From Modestobacter sp. VKM Ac-2984 (GTDB lineage Bacteria > Actinomycetota > Actinomycetes > Mycobacteriales > Geodermatophilaceae), in NCBI RefSeq assembly GCF_026967985.1, contig NZ_JAPVBJ010000002.1, forward strand, positions 352,349 through 416,348: a stretch of DNA of 64,000 nt, read 5' to 3'. The translations under genes and the position numbers were made by a program. Positions 61,566 to 64,000 of the stretch are shown piece after piece. The notes beneath the pieces are model-generated. The model was not told the origin of the DNA, did not search any database, and saw only the letters and a list, made by a program, of their open reading frames with translations. Numbering within the stretch: the stretch's first letter is position 1; each line of letters starts with the position of its first letter.

Positions 61566-61670
61566 TCAGCGGAGCGGGGCGACCAGGCCGGGGGCGTCGG
61601 CCTGGTGGGGCAGCAGGTCGGCGACGGTCAGCAGGGCGAAGAACGCGGCGAGGACGGCGACGGTGACCAT
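61566..61670 (-). CDS. Very small membrane protein (34 residues) in the mycofactocin locus
   Basis: Open frame on the strand opposite mftC with a near-ideal ribosome site (GGAGG, 5-base spacing, ATG). The product opens with MVTVAVLAAFFALLTVADLL, a single strong membrane segment. A short polar tail with HQADAPG and a final Arg follow. No homologue is recognised. It lies about 90 bases beyond the PPOX-family stop on the same strand. Real translation is likely from the signals but unproven. Confidence 0.5.
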   Translation of the reverse strand: MVTVAVLAAFFALLTVADLLPHQADAPGLVAPLR

Positions 61671-61760
61671 CAGGACCTCCAGGGGTGGGTGGACCTCCAC
61701 GGTCCCCCCACCCGCTGGACGTCGGCGGGGTGTTCCCTGTGCCCCTGCTGGGAGGGCCGG

Positions 61761-62270
61761 TCAGAGCGCGACGGTCTCGTTCTCCCCGCCGGAGTACGGC
61801 TGCCCGGTGACCTTGGCCTTGGCGAAGCTGAAGACGCTGGCCAGCCGTCCGCCGGGGGAGTCCCAGTACTCGGCGGAGGCGGCGTCCACCCGGAGCAGCA
61901 CCACGTCGGTGTCCTCCGGGCCGTTCGGGAACCAGGCCTCGACCACGGGGTTCCACAGCTGCTGCTTCCTCGCCAGGTCGTCGAACACCACGGCGTGCCC
62001 GGTCAGCGAGACCCAGCTGTCGCTGCCGGAGGTGGCCACGTTGACCTGTGGGTTGGCGGTGACCTGGGCGACCTTGCGGGAGCTCCGGCTGGCGAAGAAC
62101 CACAGGTCGCCGTCGAACTCGACCTGCTGCATCGACATCGGCCGGCTCATCAGCGTGCCGTCGGGGGTGATCGTGGTGAACACGGCGATCCGCTCGTCCT
62201 TCAGCAGCTCCGCGACCTTGCGGGTGTCGGCAGCGCGCGTGTCCTCAGCGCGGGTGTCCTCAGTGGTCAT
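61761..62270 (-). CDS. Pyridoxamine 5'-phosphate oxidase-family (general stress protein 26-like) flavoprotein
   Basis: Split-barrel flavin/F420-binding protein of 169 residues. AVFTTITPDGTLMSRPMSMQ near residue 29, then DLWFFASRSSRKVAQVTANP and VVEAWFPNGPEDTDVVLLRV, match the stress-protein-26 branch. The N-terminus has a short repeat TRAEDTRAADTR from near-duplicated 14-base units. It lies inverted between mftC and mftE, and the divergent gap of 60 bases to mftE suggests shared control. A redox link to mycofactocin is possible but only from position. Confidence 0.85.
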   Translation of the reverse strand: MTTEDTRAEDTRAADTRKVAELLKDERIAVFTTITPDGTLMSRPMSMQQVEFDGDLWFFASRSSRKVAQVTANPQVNVATSGSDSWVSLTGHAVVFDDLARKQQLWNPVVEAWFPNGPEDTDVVLLRVDAASAEYWDSPGGRLASVFSFAKAKVTGQPYSGGENETVAL

Positions 62271-62330
62271 GCAGCTGCCCTGCCCGCAACGGCGGCCGGT
62301 GACACCCCTGCTCTGGCAGGGTGCCCGGCC

Positions 62331-63035
62331 GTGGGCGACGGCGTGCGGCTGACCGGGGCGACCTGGCCCGACATGGCGGGTCGTCCGCTGCTCGTCGTCC
62401 CGCTCGGGTCGGTCGAGCAGCACGGCCGGCACCTGCCGCTGACCACCGACACCGTGGTCGCGCAGGCGGTGGCGGAGGCCGCCGTCGCGGAGCTGGACGG
62501 CGCGGTGCTCGCCCCGGCGCTCGCGTACGGCGCCAGCGGTGAACACGAGGGGTTCCCCGGCACGATCTCGCTCGGCACCGCGGCGCTGACCACCGTGCTG
62601 GTCGAGTACGGCCGCTCGGCCGGACGCTGGGCGGGCCGGCTGCTCGTGGTCAATGGGCACGGCGGCAACCTCGACGCCCTGCGGGCAGCGGTGCCGCAGC
62701 TGCGGGCCGAGGGCCGGGACGTCGTCTGGTTCCCCTGTGGCGTGGCCGGGGGCGATGCGCACGCCGGGCGCACCGAGACGTCACTGATGTTGCACGTGGA
62801 ACCTGCTGGGGTCCGCCCGGAGTTCGCCGCCGCGGGGGAGACCGCGCCGATCGCGGAGCTGCTGCCCCGGCTGCGGGCCGAGGGTGTGCGCGCGGTGAGC
62901 CCGGACGGCGTGCTCGGCGATCCCGCCGGTGCGTCGGCGGCCGAGGGGGCGCAGCTGGTGCGCTCGCTCGCCGGGCGGCTGGTGGCCGCGGTCGGGGCCT
63001 GGGACGCCGACGCCGCCGGGCGGCTCCTGGGCTGA
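62331..63035 (+). CDS. mftE: Mycofactocin peptidase MftE (creatininase family)
   Basis: Metal-dependent amidohydrolase of 234 residues that frees the cross-linked Val-Tyr from modified MftA. Creatininase-fold metal ligands: Glu/His in LGSVEQHGRHLPLTTDT near residue 26, GASGEHEGFPGTISLGT near 66 and VVNGHGGNLDALR near 107. HAGRTETSLMLHVEP near 145 completes the pattern. The GTG at 62331 fits family length. Unlike typical loci, mftE is not directly downstream of mftC and would need its own promoter in the 60-base divergent gap. Confidence 0.9.
   Translation: MGDGVRLTGATWPDMAGRPLLVVPLGSVEQHGRHLPLTTDTVVAQAVAEAAVAELDGAVLAPALAYGASGEHEGFPGTISLGTAALTTVLVEYGRSAGRWAGRLLVVNGHGGNLDALRAAVPQLRAEGRDVVWFPCGVAGGDAHAGRTETSLMLHVEPAGVRPEFAAAGETAPIAELLPRLRAEGVRAVSPDGVLGDPAGASAAEGAQLVRSLAGRLVAAVGAWDADAAGRLLG
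62788..62803. promoter_or_regulatory. parS-like site inside mftE
   Basis: TGTTGCACGTGGAACC matches TGTTNCACGTGNAACA in all but the last base. It is almost identical to the site at 55634. Encoded residues are LHVEP of a conserved MftE motif, so chance is possible. Confidence 0.35.
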
Positions 63036-63099
63036 GCCAGGTGCTGCCCGGCGGCGCCGGTGCGGACAGGTGGTGGTGCTGAGCTCAGGTGGTGCGGGA

Positions 63100-64000
63100 T
63101 CAGCCGAGGGCGTCGGCGAACTGCGGGACGGCGTTCTCCAGGGCGTACTGGATGCCCAGCGGGGTGCCGCTGGAGAAGGCGTTGGTCAGCGTTGCGTCGT
63201 CGAGCACCACTGCGTTGCCGGACTGCACGGACGGGATCGCCTGCCACAGCGGGTTGTCAGTGATCTCGCTGGGCTCGACGAAGATCGGGAAGGCGACGGT
63301 CAGGCCGGCGTCCAGCAGGGGGAGCTGCTCCTCGCTCACCGGCACGTAGAAGCTGTCGGTCGCCAGCTCCTCGATCGCCGGCTTGTTCACGAAGCCGAGT
63401 TGCTCCATGAAGTCGACCCGTGAATCACCGCTGACGTAGGCGCCGAAGCCCTCGGAGGTGTAGGCGGCCACGGCGACCTCGGTGCCGTCGAACTCGGGGT
63501 TCGCCTCAGCGGCGTCGGCGAAGTCCTGGTCGACCTCGGCCTCGAGCTCGTCGGCCGCCTCGTCCCGGCCCAGCGCCTGGCCGACCAGCTCGAGCTGCTG
63601 CCGCCAGCTGGTCTGGTACTGCTCGACGCCCTCGGGCTGGCCGATGGTCGGCGCGATCTGGCTGAGCGCGTCGTAGCGCTCCTGCGTGGCGTCGGACCGG
63701 GTGTCCAGGATCAGGTCGGGGTCCAGCGCGGCGATCGCCTCGATGCTGGGCTCCAGCGTCTCGATGATCTCCGGGGCCTCGTCGTACAGCCCCTCGGCCC
63801 ACGGGCCCACGCCCTCGCCGCCGAAGCCGAGCCAGTCGCTCGCGCCGACCGGCTGGACGCCGAGGGCCAGCGCCGTCTCGGCGTCGCCCCAGCCGAGGGC
63901 GACGACCCGGGTCGGCTCCTCCTCGACCGTCACGTCACCGAAGGCGGTCTCGACCGTGACCGGGAAGGCGTCCGACGAGCCGGTGGTCGGGTCGGCGCCC
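63100..64000 (-). CDS. Iron-siderophore ABC transporter binding protein (5' part outside window)
   Basis: Periplasmic-binding-protein fold of the FecB/FhuD class, with at least 300 residues visible. TRVVALGWGDAETALALGVQ, then EPSIEAIAALDPDLILDTRS (the conserved 'based on where you look' region), and a C-terminal LPLLDAGLTVAFPIFVEPSE. The frame stays open to the window edge (GSSDAFPVTVETAFGDVTVE), so the start and the lipoprotein signal are missing. It would deliver ferric siderophores to a permease encoded elsewhere. It is convergent with mftE, with 64 bases between stops. Confidence 0.88.
   Translation of the reverse strand, partial: GADPTTGSSDAFPVTVETAFGDVTVEEEPTRVVALGWGDAETALALGVQPVGASDWLGFGGEGVGPWAEGLYDEAPEIIETLEPSIEAIAALDPDLILDTRSDATQERYDALSQIAPTIGQPEGVEQYQTSWRQQLELVGQALGRDEAADELEAEVDQDFADAAEANPEFDGTEVAVAAYTSEGFGAYVSGDSRVDFMEQLGFVNKPAIEELATDSFYVPVSEEQLPLLDAGLTVAFPIFVEPSEITDNPLWQAIPSVQSGNAVVLDDATLTNAFSSGTPLGIQYALENAVPQFADALG

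Noticed and set aside
61761-62270. PPOX-family gene considered as a disguised mftD
   Set aside because: MftD is a much larger FMN barrel enzyme. This protein is a small split-barrel with none of its motifs and lies in the opposite orientation.

Overview
The window is a high-GC, densely coded stretch of actinobacterial chromosome. GTG and TTG starts, start/stop overlaps (GTGA, ATGA), a mycofactocin locus, a DUF222-HNH protein behind an actinobacterial LexA box, PPK2, DUF3097, DUF4383 and a Ppm1/Pmt pair all point to Actinomycetota. The mix is most like Geodermatophilaceae (Blastococcus, Modestobacter, Geodermatophilus), but that family placement is inference. I saw no rRNA, tRNA, CRISPR array, insertion sequence or prophage, and no gene-free stretch longer than about 250 bases.

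Layout. 0-4.4 kb: acyl-CoA dehydrogenase, DUF4383 membrane protein, a NodU/CmcH-type carbamoyltransferase and a PilZ protein. 4.4-9 kb: RecQ-type helicase, then protein mannosyltransferase (pmt) and polyprenol-phosphate-mannose synthase flanking a small Thr/Glu-rich lipoprotein. 9-16.5 kb: a molybdenum block (TOBE regulator, modABC, a MobA-like nucleotidyltransferase, moaE, moaD, moaA) interrupted by a PAS-GAF-PP2C phosphatase. 16.6-29.7 kb: MFS transporter, prfC, a tryptophan-dioxygenase-family protein, aldo/keto reductase, a GntR regulator with its membrane-protein partner and a clear operator, DUF3097, a PRC-barrel/DUF2382 stress protein, PPK2, GT4 glycosyltransferase, PlsC-type acyltransferase, azoreductase and a YchJ-like protein. 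29.7-36.7 kb: argG (apparently leaderless), MerR regulator, SulP transporter, RNase J and a divergent G6PDH. 36.8-42 kb: a five-gene peptide/nickel-type ABC importer operon. 42-47.5 kb: AidB-like dehydrogenase, M18 aminopeptidase and the LexA-box DUF222-HNH gene. 47.5-51.5 kb: MoxR ATPase, VWA protein and XdhC/CoxI (the CoxD/E/F-type maturation set) plus a MOSC protein. 51.5-63 kb: NDMA-dependent alcohol dehydrogenase, lactate permease, flavin monooxygenase, a class V PLP enzyme and a mycofactocin locus (mftR, mftA, mftB, mftC, mftE). 63.1 kb to the edge: a truncated iron-siderophore binding protein.

How the genes work together. The mod/moa genes import molybdate and build molybdopterin; the MoxR-VWA-XdhC set would mature a molybdenum hydroxylase whose structural genes are not in the window. 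MftA is modified by MftC with the MftB chaperone and trimmed by MftE to start the redox cofactor mycofactocin. The TTG-started alcohol dehydrogenase at 51.5-52.6 kb belongs to a family that depends on that cofactor. Here mftC and mftE are split by an inverted flavin/PPOX-family gene and a very small membrane-protein gene, and mftD and mftF are not next to them. That variant layout is the most interesting feature, followed by the Pmt/Ppm1-flanked threonine-rich lipoprotein.
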